Assembly (NCBI RefSeq): GCF_019799945.1
Contig: NZ_JABGCH010000002.1
Span: forward strand, 124,001 to 188,000
From: Modestobacter marinus
Lineage (GTDB): Bacteria; Actinomycetota; Actinomycetes; Mycobacteriales; Geodermatophilaceae
DNA length: 64,000 nt
Direction of reading: 5' to 3'
Below the pieces are notes generated by a model that did no database searches, was not told the origin of the DNA, and saw only the letters and a list, made by a program, of their open reading frames with translations. Made by a program: the position numbers and the translations under genes. Below, piece after piece: positions 43,560 to 51,629 of the stretch. Within the stretch, counting starts at the first letter, position 1. Each line of letters begins with the position of its first letter.

Positions 43560-45506
43560 CTATTGGGCTGCCTCGGCCTGCGCCGCGGGCCCTGCCCCGG
43601 CCAACGACTCCTCCAGTTGCTCGTCCGCGGGCGGAGCGTGCTTCGGCATCATCGGGCCACCACCCGCCGGGTCCAGCACGTCGTGCTCGAACCACGCGTA
43701 GCGGCCGGAGAGCACCTGCTGCGCGACCGCGTACTGGGTCTCGTCGTCGTTGGCCCACAACTCGGTGAACAGCCGGTCGGCGCGCCGGCGGGCCTGACGG
43801 CAGAACAGGTCGGCCAGCTCGACGGCCTCCTGCTGCCGGCCGAGCTGCTGGCGGGCGAGGGTGTCCGCGTAGACGCACGCGCACGCCATGGCGTAGAGCT
43901 CGGCGCCGATGTCGACGATCCTGCCGAGCAGCTGACCCTTCCGCTCGAGGCGGGCCTGGTAACGGCCCATCGCGTAGAAGGTGGAACGCGCGAGCTTGCG
44001 CGCGGAGCGCTCGACGTAACGCAGGTGCCGGGCCAGGTCACCGAACTCCACGAAGGAGCCGGGACGCTGGCCGGCGCCGGTGGTCAGCGACGGGAACCAC
44101 CGGGCGTAGAACGCGCCCGCCCGCGCGGCGGCCCTCGCCCGGTCGGCCAGGCCGAGGTCGTCGAGCAGCACGTCCCCCGCCACCTGCAGGTGCTGGTCGA
44201 CGGCCTCACGGGCGATCAGCAGGTGCATGATCTCCGTCGAGCCCTCGAAGATGCGGTTGATGCGCATGTCGCGCAGCAGCTGCTCCGCCGGCACCGGCTT
44301 CTCCCCGCGCCGGGCGAGTGACTCGGCGGTCTCGAAGGCGCGGCCGCCGCGGATCTGGACCATGTCGTCGACGGCGGCCCAGCCGAGCTCCGACGCGTAC
44401 AGCTTCGCGAGCGCCGCCTCGATGCGGATGTCGTTGCGCTTGTCGTCGGCCAGCCGACTGGACACGTCCAGCATCGCCTCGAGGCCGAAGGCCGTGCCCG
44501 CGAGCCCGGCGAGCTTCTGCGCGATCGGGTCGTGCCCGCCGATGGGCCGACCCCACTGCGTGCGCTCGGCCGACCACTCGCGGGCGATCTTGAGCGAGTA
44601 CTTGGCCGTCGCCAGGCAGATCGCCGGCAGCGACAGCCGGCCGGTGTTGAGCGTGGTGAGCGCGATCCGCAGGCCCTTGCCCTCGGCGCCGATGACGTCG
44701 GTGGTGGGGACGAAGACGTCGTCGAAGCGCGTCACCGAGTTCTCGATGCCCCGGAGGCCCATGAAGGCGTTGCGGTGCACCACCGTGACGCCCTCGCGGT
44801 CGGCGGGGCAGATGAAGGCGGTGATGCCGCCCGGGTGGCCCGCGCACTCGGGCACGACCGCCATGACCACGACGACGTCGGCGATCACACCGTTGGTCGC
44901 CCACAGCTTCGTGCCGTTGATCCGGTACCCCGTGCCGTCCTCGGTCGGCACCGCGGTCGTGCTCATGCGCGCCGGGTCCGAGCCGACGTCCGGCTCGGTC
45001 AGCAGGAACGCCGAGACGTGGTCCCGGGCGAGCTTCGGGAGCCACGCCCGCTTCTGCTCCTCCGAGCCGAAGCCCCGCAACGGCTCGGGCAGGCCGATCG
45101 ACTGGTGCGCGGACAGCAGCACCGAGATCGACGAGTGCCACGTGCCCGCCGTGGCGAGCGCCTTGTTGTAGTAGACCTGGCTGAGTCCGAGCCCCCCGTA
45201 CTCCTCGGGGATCTTCATGCCGAGGGCGCCGAGCTCCTTGAGACCCGAGAGGACGTCGTCGGGGATCTTCGCCTCACGCTCGATCTGCTGCGAGTCGACG
45301 CGCTCGGTGAGGAAGCCGCGCAGGCGCTCGAGGAACGCCTCGCCCCTGCGCACCGCGTCGGGGTCGGGCTCGGGCTGCGGGTGGATCAGGTCGAGACGGA
45401 AGTTCCCGAGGAAGAGCTCTCGGCCGAACGACGGCCTGGTCCACTCGGTCTCGCGGCTGCCCTCGGCGACCTGCTTCGACTGCTCGTACGACGGGTTCGA
45501 CGCCAT
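43560..45506 (-). CDS. acyl-CoA dehydrogenase, long form
   Basis: FAD-dependent acyl-CoA dehydrogenase of 648 aa. The core (about 60-440) shows IPEEYGGLGLSQVYYNKALA, FLLTEPDVGSDPARMSTTAV, KLWATNGVIADVVVVMAVV, GMRG-like GLRGIENS and RIFEGSTEIMHLLIAREAVD. An extra C-terminal helical domain of about 200 residues follows, as in VLCAD/ACAD9-like enzymes, suggesting long-chain substrates and membrane association. ATG 45506 (MASNPSYEQSK) is chosen; the frame is open 14 codons further. No other beta-oxidation gene is adjacent. Confidence 0.9.
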   Translation of the reverse strand: MASNPSYEQSKQVAEGSRETEWTRPSFGRELFLGNFRLDLIHPQPEPDPDAVRRGEAFLERLRGFLTERVDSQQIEREAKIPDDVLSGLKELGALGMKIPEEYGGLGLSQVYYNKALATAGTWHSSISVLLSAHQSIGLPEPLRGFGSEEQKRAWLPKLARDHVSAFLLTEPDVGSDPARMSTTAVPTEDGTGYRINGTKLWATNGVIADVVVVMAVVPECAGHPGGITAFICPADREGVTVVHRNAFMGLRGIENSVTRFDDVFVPTTDVIGAEGKGLRIALTTLNTGRLSLPAICLATAKYSLKIAREWSAERTQWGRPIGGHDPIAQKLAGLAGTAFGLEAMLDVSSRLADDKRNDIRIEAALAKLYASELGWAAVDDMVQIRGGRAFETAESLARRGEKPVPAEQLLRDMRINRIFEGSTEIMHLLIAREAVDQHLQVAGDVLLDDLGLADRARAAARAGAFYARWFPSLTTGAGQRPGSFVEFGDLARHLRYVERSARKLARSTFYAMGRYQARLERKGQLLGRIVDIGAELYAMACACVYADTLARQQLGRQQEAVELADLFCRQARRRADRLFTELWANDDETQYAVAQQVLSGRYAWFEHDVLDPAGGGPMMPKHAPPADEQLEESLAGAGPAAQAEAAQ

Positions 45507-45915
45507 GCACGAGGATCGACCCTGTCTCCGCCGTACCGCAACGGACATCGGCGCCGGTACGACCGGTCCGTCCCTCGGACCCAGGGCTCTGGCCGTGTCC
45601 CCCGGTTCACCGAGATCGCCGGCCAGGCCTACCGAGCGGCAAGCGTGTGAGTGCGGCTGCCGTCACCGGTTCCCTCCCCTGGTGGCGGCGAGCGGTGACG
45701 GCAGGCAGAACCGGGTGGCGGACGGCGGTGGGCGGTCGGCCCCTTGTCCGGCGGTCGGCGCAGGGTCACAGTGGAACGTCGGCCCTGCTGTTGGCGCGGG
45801 CCCGGCCCGGGACGCGCTGCTCGCGGCGGGGTGCCCGGTTGCCCGGAGACGACGCGTGGGCCGTGCTCGGAGTCCGGAGCAGTCGGCGAGCCGACGGACG
45901 ACTGAGGAGGTCGTC
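45507..45915. other. 409-base intergenic region
   Basis: No gene is supported. It separates divergent genes (acyl-CoA dehydrogenase and SnoaL-like protein) and contains one 12-base inverted repeat at 45657-45704. The right end has GGAGG, the ribosome-binding site of the next gene. Confidence 0.5.
45657..45704. repeat. inverted repeat with 12-base perfect arms
   Basis: CTGCCGTCACCG (45657-45668) and CGGTGACGGCAG (45693-45704) with 24 bases between. In a divergent intergenic region it is more likely a regulator site or attenuator than a terminator. Confidence 0.45.
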
Positions 45916-46413
45916 ATGGGACAGGCACGCGAGACCATGGACCGCATCACCGCTGCCGTCATGGCGGGCGACCGGGAAGCGCTGCGCCAGTCGTACGCGC
46001 CGGACGCCGTGGGTGAGACGCCCGATGCACCTCGACTCTCCGGCGCCGAGGCGGTGGTCGACTACCTGCTGGGGTTCACACGCGCGTTCCCCGACGCCTC
46101 CTTCGAGTCCACGGCGAAACACGAGTCCGGTGACACCGCGATCGACGAGGGCTACTTCGTCGGCACCCACACCGGGGTGCTGAGCACGCCCGAGGGGGAC
46201 ATCGAGCCGACCGGCCGGAACCTGCGACTTCGGCAGTGCGACGTCCTCACCGTGGCGAACGGCGTAGCAGTGGCGCACCACTTCTACTACGACCAACTCG
46301 AGTTCCTGACCCAACTGGGACTCACGGGGTCCGACGCCGCCGGCACGGTGCCTCAGCCGAGGGCCGGCGCTGATCGACCGTCGCAGGTCGGGGCCGCGGA
46401 CCCACCACGGTGA
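45916..46413 (+). CDS. SnoaL-like / nuclear transport factor 2 family protein
   Basis: 165-aa protein of the NTF2-like cone fold, probably an ester-cyclase-like member. Typical strings are RITAAVMAGDREALRQSYAP at the N terminus, GAEAVVDYLLGFTRAFPDAS in the middle, and GVLSTPEGDIEPTGRNLRLR then VAHHFYYDQLEFLTQLGL at the end. The last 20 residues are Pro/Ala-rich and disordered. GGAGG lies five bases before the ATG. Substrate unknown; the gene is single. Confidence 0.82.
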   Translation: MGQARETMDRITAAVMAGDREALRQSYAPDAVGETPDAPRLSGAEAVVDYLLGFTRAFPDASFESTAKHESGDTAIDEGYFVGTHTGVLSTPEGDIEPTGRNLRLRQCDVLTVANGVAVAHHFYYDQLEFLTQLGLTGSDAAGTVPQPRAGADRPSQVGAADPPR

Positions 46414-46417
46414 ACGC

Positions 46418-46468
46418 CACGGACGCTCCCGGAGAGGCGCGGGCAGCTGCTCCCCGGGAGCGTCCGTG
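46418..46468. terminator. strong hairpin after the SnoaL-like gene
   Basis: Two perfect 15-base arms, CACGGACGCTCCCGG and CCGGGAGCGTCCGTG, with a 21-base loop, beginning 4 bases after the stop codon. It is the strongest stem with a loop found in the window and should act as a terminator. The rest of the space up to the DAHP synthase gene holds no supported gene. Confidence 0.7.
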
Positions 46469-46708
46469 CCTGCCCGGCGCTGCGGGCTCGGCCGTCGGCT
46501 GACCCGTGGGACGGCGTCGCGGTCGACGTCTGTCTGCGGGCGCCCGATGGGGCGGTGGGACACTGCAGGTCGGTCAGGCGAGCGCCTGCACGCCCTGCGC
46601 TCCGCGATGCCTGCCACGACGCCGACAGGTGGTGCTCGCCGGTCCGCCGTCCCCGCGGGGGCGGAGCCGGACCGCGATGGCACCGACCACCCAGGAGGAA
46701 CCCGCACG

Positions 46709-47980
46709 ATGGCACAGCACGAGGACATCCCGGCCGACCGGGTGCTCGAGGTCGCCGCCGACATCGCCGACCACCTGTTGGACGTGCAGCGGGAGGTGAA
46801 CCGGCAGATCGACGCCACGCAGGCCGACCTGCTGCCCGGCGTCCAGCAGCGACTCGGTCTCCACGACGCGGGCGGCGCCGACCTGTCCGACCTGGTCAAC
46901 GCCAGGATCGCCGCCCTCACCATCGTGGTGACCCCGGAGGCGGTGGCGAGTGTCCTGCCGCTGTCGGCGGCCTCCGTGGCCACCACCCGGGCCGGCCGCC
47001 GCGCCGTCACCGACATCGTCAGCGGCGCCGACGGCCGACTGGCCGTCATCGCCGGCCCGTGCTCGATCCACGATCCGGCCGCCACCGTCGAGTACGCCGA
47101 CTTCCTCCGCCGGATGCGCGCCAGGCACAGCGCCGACCTGGAGATCGTGATGCGCACGTACACGGAGAAGCCGCGGACGGAGGTCGACTGGAAGGGCTTC
47201 GCCTACGACCCGTACCTCGACGGCTCCAACCGCATCAGCGTCGGCCTGATCGCCACCCGGATGCTCATGTGCCGGATCACCGCGATGGGCGTGCCGGTGG
47301 CCGCCGAACCGCTCAACGCGCTGACGCCGCAGTACGTGAACGGCCTGGTGACGTACAACGGCGTCGGCGCGCGCAACGTCACTGACCAGACCGCCCGCGA
47401 ACGGGTGTCCGGGTTCTCCTCGGTCGTCGGCTTCAAGAACTCGCCGGAGGGCAGCATCGACGCCGCCGTCCAGGCCGTCATCGCGGCCAGGGCGCCGCAC
47501 GAGTTCCTGGGCGTCGACAGCCACGGCATGACCGCGCAGCTGTCCACGACCGGCAACGAGACCGGCCACGTCATCCTGCGCGGTGACAAGCACGGCCCGA
47601 ACTACTCCGCCGACCACATCGCCCGGACGACGGCCAAGCTCCGTGAGCGCGGGCTGCCGGAGGTGGTCGTGGTCGACGCCTCCCACGGCAACAGCCAGAA
47701 GGACCACCTGCGGCAGATCGACGTCGTGCGGGATCTGGCGGGCCAGATCGCGGCCGGCGAGCAGGCGATCCGCGGCGTGATGGTGGAGAGCAACCTCGTC
47801 GCCGGCCGGCAGGACCTCGACCAGCAGCGCCCCGACGCCCTGGCCTACGGGATCAGCGTGACCGACGCCTGCGTCGACCCGGACACCACCGCGGAGATGC
47901 TGGACGAGCTGGCGGGCGCCGTCCGGGCACGGCGGAGCCGCGCCGGGACGGACGGCGTCGACGTCCGGCAGGCGGGCTGA
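46709..47980 (+). CDS. 3-deoxy-7-phosphoheptulonate synthase (DAHP synthase), class I
   Basis: Condenses phosphoenolpyruvate with erythrose 4-phosphate, the first step of the shikimate pathway. 423 aa. Class I (AroFGH-like) motifs: IAGPCSIHDP (114-123), MRTYTEKPRT (148-157, usually MRVYFEKPRT), VVGFKNSPEG, GHVILRGDKHGPNYS, VVDASHGNSQKDH and GVMVESNLVAGRQD. It carries about 75 extra N-terminal residues with LLDVQREVNRQIDATQAD, longer than enterobacterial enzymes. Most actinobacteria use the class II enzyme, so this may be an additional isozyme. AGGAGG stands 9 bases before the ATG. Confidence 0.9.
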   Translation: MAQHEDIPADRVLEVAADIADHLLDVQREVNRQIDATQADLLPGVQQRLGLHDAGGADLSDLVNARIAALTIVVTPEAVASVLPLSAASVATTRAGRRAVTDIVSGADGRLAVIAGPCSIHDPAATVEYADFLRRMRARHSADLEIVMRTYTEKPRTEVDWKGFAYDPYLDGSNRISVGLIATRMLMCRITAMGVPVAAEPLNALTPQYVNGLVTYNGVGARNVTDQTARERVSGFSSVVGFKNSPEGSIDAAVQAVIAARAPHEFLGVDSHGMTAQLSTTGNETGHVILRGDKHGPNYSADHIARTTAKLRERGLPEVVVVDASHGNSQKDHLRQIDVVRDLAGQIAAGEQAIRGVMVESNLVAGRQDLDQQRPDALAYGISVTDACVDPDTTAEMLDELAGAVRARRSRAGTDGVDVRQAG

Positions 47981-48060
47981 CGTCGCCGCGCGGCAGCCCG
48001 GCCACGTGTCAGGCTGACCAGCCGGCCCTCCTCACGCGCGCTCCTGCGGCGGCGCGGACG

Positions 48061-48066
48061 TAGGGT
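48061..48066 (+). promoter_or_regulatory. -10 box TAGGGT of a leaderless promoter
   Basis: TAGGGT lies 5 bases before GTG 48072 of the glycerophosphodiesterase gene, which has no ribosome-binding site. Confidence 0.4.
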
Positions 48067-48071
48067 CACCC

Positions 48072-49355
48072 GTGGACTTCGCCGACCTGAGCCGGCCGTT
48101 CGTCATCGCCCACCGCGGCGGGGCGCTGCAGGTGCCCGAGCACACGATGGAGGGCTACCGGGTCGCGGTGGGCCAAGGCCTGCCGGTCATCGAGCAGGAC
48201 GTGTCCACGCTCGCCGACGGCGGCCTCGGCGTCATGCACGACGGCACCGTCGACCGCATGACCACCTCCAGCGGCAACGTCGCCGACCACACGTCGGTGT
48301 CCTGGAAGCAGTTGGACATCGACGCCTCCGCCACCCTCGGCGGCGGGTGGCCCGACGGGCTGCGCCCCCCGCTGTTCGACGAGGTGCTCACCGAGTTCGG
48401 CAACCGCGTCCTCCTGTGCGCGGAGGCCAAGAGCAGCGACGCGATGGGCCCGATGATCGACGCGCTCGACCGTCGCGGCGTCAGCCCGGCATCGGTCCTC
48501 CTCCAGTCCTTCGCGCTCGCCGACTGCCGACTGGCGCGCTCACGGGGATGGGACGTCATCTGGCTCGGGAGCACCGACGTCGACCGGGCCACTGTCGAAG
48601 GCATCCGCTGGATCGGCCCGATGGCGGACCGCGTCACCGCGACGGTGTGCGCACGGGCGCATGCAGTGGGAGTCGAGGTGGCGTGTCACACGGTCAACCG
48701 ACGGCACCAGCGGGATGCCCTGGTCGCCGACGGCGTGGACGCGCTCTTCTCCGACGACCCGGTCTACGTCGCCGGGGACGCGGGACTCCGCACCTCGGAC
48801 CTGTTCGCCCGTCAGGTGTGGCTGCCCGGGATGCTGCCGGACACCGGCCGCGGCCGGTTCCACCCGGAGGACTCCTCGTGGGGCTGCGACGCCTCCGACG
48901 CGGTCGGCTCCACCCTCATGGGCTTCCTGGCGCCGCCGGACCCGGCCGCCTTCACGCTGGACCTCGACCTACGAGTCGACGAGACCCGCGCGGAACCCGC
49001 CGGGTGCGGTGGGTCGGTGCTGCTGAGCACCGACGACCACCCGTACCGACCGCCCGGCACCTCACCCGGCGCCCACGGCTACCTCGTCCTCCTGCGAGGA
49101 GACGGCAACGTGCAGGTCCACCGGGTCACCGACGGGGTGGCCACCGTGCTGGCGTCCTCGACCGGGGGAACGACGCTGCCGAAGGGCACGTACGTGCCGC
49201 TCCGGATCACCGTGACCGGCTCGGGCCTCTCCGTCCGCGCGGGCACCGTCGGTGGGACCGTGACCGTGGCGGACGTCAGTCACCGGCCCGTGCCGGTCGT
49301 CCACCTCGGCAGCGTCCGCGCCGGGGTCCGGTTCAGGAACGTGGAGGTCGCATGA
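48072..49355 (+). CDS. glycerophosphodiester phosphodiesterase with C-terminal jelly-roll domain
   Basis: Hydrolyses glycerophosphodiesters to glycerol 3-phosphate and an alcohol. 427 aa. The TIM-barrel GDPD domain (about 8-240) has IAHRGG (His14, Arg15), VPEHT (Glu23), IEQDV (Glu40, Asp42), VMHDGTVDR (His55) and later LLCAEAK. Residues about 250-427 form a second beta-rich domain (FTLDLDLRVDE ... GYLVLLRGDGNVQVHR) resembling a concanavalin-like glucan-binding fold. No signal peptide is visible. It overlaps the next small gene by four bases. Confidence 0.88.
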   Translation: MDFADLSRPFVIAHRGGALQVPEHTMEGYRVAVGQGLPVIEQDVSTLADGGLGVMHDGTVDRMTTSSGNVADHTSVSWKQLDIDASATLGGGWPDGLRPPLFDEVLTEFGNRVLLCAEAKSSDAMGPMIDALDRRGVSPASVLLQSFALADCRLARSRGWDVIWLGSTDVDRATVEGIRWIGPMADRVTATVCARAHAVGVEVACHTVNRRHQRDALVADGVDALFSDDPVYVAGDAGLRTSDLFARQVWLPGMLPDTGRGRFHPEDSSWGCDASDAVGSTLMGFLAPPDPAAFTLDLDLRVDETRAEPAGCGGSVLLSTDDHPYRPPGTSPGAHGYLVLLRGDGNVQVHRVTDGVATVLASSTGGTTLPKGTYVPLRITVTGSGLSVRAGTVGGTVTVADVSHRPVPVVHLGSVRAGVRFRNVEVA

Positions 49356-49525
49356 CCGACCCGTACGAGTGCCCGGGGCACGGTCCAGCCGACCCGGACG
49401 GCTATCTCATCGAGCAGACCCCCGACGGCTACCGGTGGACGCGCCGCGCCGACGGCCGCGCCGCCGGGCCGTTCGACACCCGCGAGGAGGCCGTCGTCTC
49501 CGCCGAGGCGGACCGCACCGCCTGA
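49352..49525 (+). CDS. small protein, 57 aa, coupled to the phosphodiesterase
   Basis: ATGA overlap with the preceding stop, so translation is coupled. The product MTDPYECPGHGPADPDGYLI then EQTPDGYRWTRRADGRAAGP is a compact polar protein with a CPGHGP string that could bind a metal. No family is recognised. The 3' third lies antisense to the small ORF at 49429-49686. Confidence 0.65.
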   Translation: MTDPYECPGHGPADPDGYLIEQTPDGYRWTRRADGRAAGPFDTREEAVVSAEADRTA

Positions 49526-49686
49526 TCCACCGTGGCGTCGGAGGTCGGGAGCCCGTCCTCCCACTGTGCGTCCTGCATCGCAGCAGCCTCGAAGTCGGCG
49601 GCCGCGGCATCGGGGAGCCCGTCGGCGAGGAGCGCCGCTGCGAGGTCCGGATTGAGCGCGAAGTCGGACACCCCGCAGCCCGGCAT
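49429..49686 (-). CDS. small acidic protein, 85 aa, downstream of the HPr-kinase-like gene
   Basis: A frame with GGAGG four bases before its ATG, on the same strand as the kinase gene and 186 bases downstream of it. It reads MPGCGVSDFALNPDLAAALL, then ADGLPDAAAADFEAAAMQDA, acidic and alanine-rich, then Thr/Ser-rich (TSDATVDQ, SAETTASSR) and a basic end. No family is recognised. The second half overlaps antisense the 57-aa gene, which lowers confidence. The Ser/Thr-rich stretch would suit a phosphorylation substrate (inference). Nothing is visible between this ORF and the kinase gene. Confidence 0.4.
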   Translation of the reverse strand: MPGCGVSDFALNPDLAAALLADGLPDAAAADFEAAAMQDAQWEDGLPTSDATVDQAVRSASAETTASSRVSNGPAARPSARRVHR

Positions 49687-49872
49687 CGGACCTCCAGATC
49701 CGCAACGACCCACCCGCGCCCTGCACTGCGCGGTGCTGGGCCGCACCGAGCTCCTGGTCAGCACGGGAGCGTTCGACGCCCAGCCCCTGCAGCAGGCCGA
49801 GCTGGCGCCGCCGACCCGGACCCGCGCACGGTGTCGAGGAGGTTCGAGCGCGGACCGGCCCCCCGCTCCCGG

Positions 49873-51048
49873 CTACAGCAGGGCCTCCACCAGTTCCGCC
49901 GTCTGCTCGTTCGTGGTGTGGCTCTGGTGCACCTCGTAGGCGGCCACCCCCGGCAGGTGCTCGTCGAGCAGCACGGCCAGGCGCTGCTCGAGCAGGGCGT
50001 CGTGGAGGTCGAAGAAGGTCAGCAGGAAGCCCTCGGCCTTGCTCAGCAGGCTGACGTAGCTCTTCCTGAGCACCGTGATCGCCTGGTCGGGTTCGACGCG
50101 GACCAGCCGGGACTCCTCCAGGTCCGGGTCGAAGACCGGGAGCAGGAGCAGTCCCAGCGGGGCGGTGGGCACGATGGACGTGCCGAACAGCCCGGCCAGT
50201 TCGGTGGGGAGCAGCGGGATCTTCTCCTTGCGCTCCCGCAGCTGTTCCGGCGTGTTGGTCTCGGCGATGCGCTGCACCTCGTCCAGGGAGATGTGCGGGA
50301 AGAACGGGGACTCCTCCCGGTCCAGCCAGTCCAGCAGCCGGGGCTGCACGACCACCGAGCCGACTCGGACACCGATCTTGCCGGGGACACCGCAGGCCTC
50401 GAGGCGCTGACCGTCCTCGCGCAGCAGGAACTTGTCGGGCGCGACGAGGTCGCAGCCGTTCCGGGCGAGCAGGTTGAGCATCGTGCTGGTCTTGCCCGAC
50501 GCCTTCTCCCCGGCGACACAGACGGCCCGGCCGTTCTTGGCGACGCACGCGGAGTGCATGGGGATCCAGCCGCGCTCGAGCAGCAGCCACTTGCCGGCTG
50601 CCCGCAGGATCTGCATCCCCTCCTCCCGCTGGACCTCGACCTCGTCGGGGGTGACCAGCAGGATCCGGCGTTGCTCCCGGAACAGCAGGAGGTACACGCC
50701 GTCGCCCTGGGGGAACTTCCCGGCACTCTTCCCGACGAGGGTCACCGAGTCCGTGAATGGGATCTCCGCGTACTCGTACTTTCCCGCCGCGGGCCGGTTC
50801 GACGTCGAGGCGCACAGGACGGCGAGCAGCGCGGGATCCGCCGTGGCGTAGATCCCGACGTCCTCCGCCGCCGCGGCGGACGGCGTGAAGTAGCCCTCGC
50901 AGAACTGCCGGATCCACTCCGCGACCGCGGCGTCCTGGCAGCAGAAGGCGAGGACCACGCCGGCGTACGTCAGGCACATGGAGTGCCCGCGCGCCTCGAG
51001 GTCGGCGACCACCCGCTCGGCCCTGGACATGACGTCCTCGGGTTCCAC
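49873..51048 (-). CDS. HPr-kinase/phosphorylase-like P-loop protein
   Basis: 391-aa cytoplasmic kinase-like protein. The C-terminal half matches the HprK catalytic fold: MHSACVAKNGRAVCVAGEKA leads into Walker A GEKASGKTS (about 180-188), followed by GCDLVAPDKFLL, which corresponds to the acidic strand of HprK. The N-terminal 160 residues are specific to this group. True HprK phosphorylates HPr in low-GC Gram-positives, but actinobacteria lack that loop; homologues in some lasso-peptide clusters phosphorylate precursor peptides. GTG 51048 has AGGAGG seven bases before it. It stands alone apart from a small acidic ORF downstream. Confidence 0.78.
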   Translation of the reverse strand: MEPEDVMSRAERVVADLEARGHSMCLTYAGVVLAFCCQDAAVAEWIRQFCEGYFTPSAAAAEDVGIYATADPALLAVLCASTSNRPAAGKYEYAEIPFTDSVTLVGKSAGKFPQGDGVYLLLFREQRRILLVTPDEVEVQREEGMQILRAAGKWLLLERGWIPMHSACVAKNGRAVCVAGEKASGKTSTMLNLLARNGCDLVAPDKFLLREDGQRLEACGVPGKIGVRVGSVVVQPRLLDWLDREESPFFPHISLDEVQRIAETNTPEQLRERKEKIPLLPTELAGLFGTSIVPTAPLGLLLLPVFDPDLEESRLVRVEPDQAITVLRKSYVSLLSKAEGFLLTFFDLHDALLEQRLAVLLDEHLPGVAAYEVHQSHTTNEQTAELVEALL

Positions 51049-51367
51049 AGCCCAACCTCCTCGGCGCGACCGCGTCCGGGCCAGGACGGTCGGCCTCGCC
51101 ACGTTCCGGACGGCGCGAGGCGGCCTGCGAGTCAGGGGCGCGGCAGCAGTGTGGCAGGGCGCAGCGAATTACAAGCCACAGTGCCGAGCACGCTGCGTCA
51201 GGACACGCCGAGTGTGATGTTGCACCTGGTGCGCCGTGTGACACGCGCTGAACGGCGGGGCGCGCCGGGACCCCGGCACCGTCTCGGGAGGTCAGCGTCG
51301 GCGAGTCCGTTTCGCGGACGCTGTCAAGACCCGGTTCCGCTGCCGCACGAGGGCTGATCCCCGACGT

Positions 51368-51396
51368 TTGCAGCGCTTCAGGTCCGTCCCTACCGT
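51368..51396 (+). promoter_or_regulatory. sigma70-like promoter of the riboswitch-NlpC/P60 transcript
   Basis: TTGCAG (51368-51373) and TACCGT (51391-51396) are 17 bases apart, an acceptable -35/-10 pair about 60 bases before the riboswitch aptamer. Confidence 0.4.
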
Positions 51397-51454
51397 CATC
51401 CCGGTCCGAGTGAGGCCGCACGTCGCCTACCCCTGGTGACACCTCCGTCGGACG

Positions 51455-51612
51455 CCGCCGAACCGGGTGCCGTCGCACGACGCGACCACCTGGACCGGGG
51501 ACCCACCGCAGTACTGGGGTGAAGCGCGCCCTCGTCCGCATGAGGACGAGGGCGGCCGGGCGAGTTCCCCGCCCGAACCCGTCAGCTAACTCGGTAGGCG
51601 GCTGTGGAGAAC
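51455..51612 (+). promoter_or_regulatory. cyclic-di-AMP riboswitch (ydaO-yuaA class)
   Basis: The 581 bases between the kinase-like gene and the NlpC/P60 gene contain the landmarks of the ydaO aptamer in order: GGACCGGGGACCCACCGCAG, the internal GGGGTGAAGCG, a strong stem CGCCCTCGTCC/GGACGAGGGCG, and the 3' block CCGAACCCGTCAGCTAAC with CGGTAGGCGG and GGAGAACAG next to the gene. This class binds cyclic di-AMP and in actinobacteria typically controls cell-wall hydrolase genes of the NlpC/P60 and resuscitation-promoting-factor kind, turning them off when ligand is high. Boundaries are approximate. Confidence 0.85.
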
Positions 51613-51629
51613 AGGAGAACCCGCCGTCC

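Noticed and set aside
49429-51048. Lasso peptide cluster
   Set aside because: An HprK homologue can belong to such clusters, but there is no asparagine-synthase-like cyclase, PqqD-like domain or transglutaminase-like protease here.
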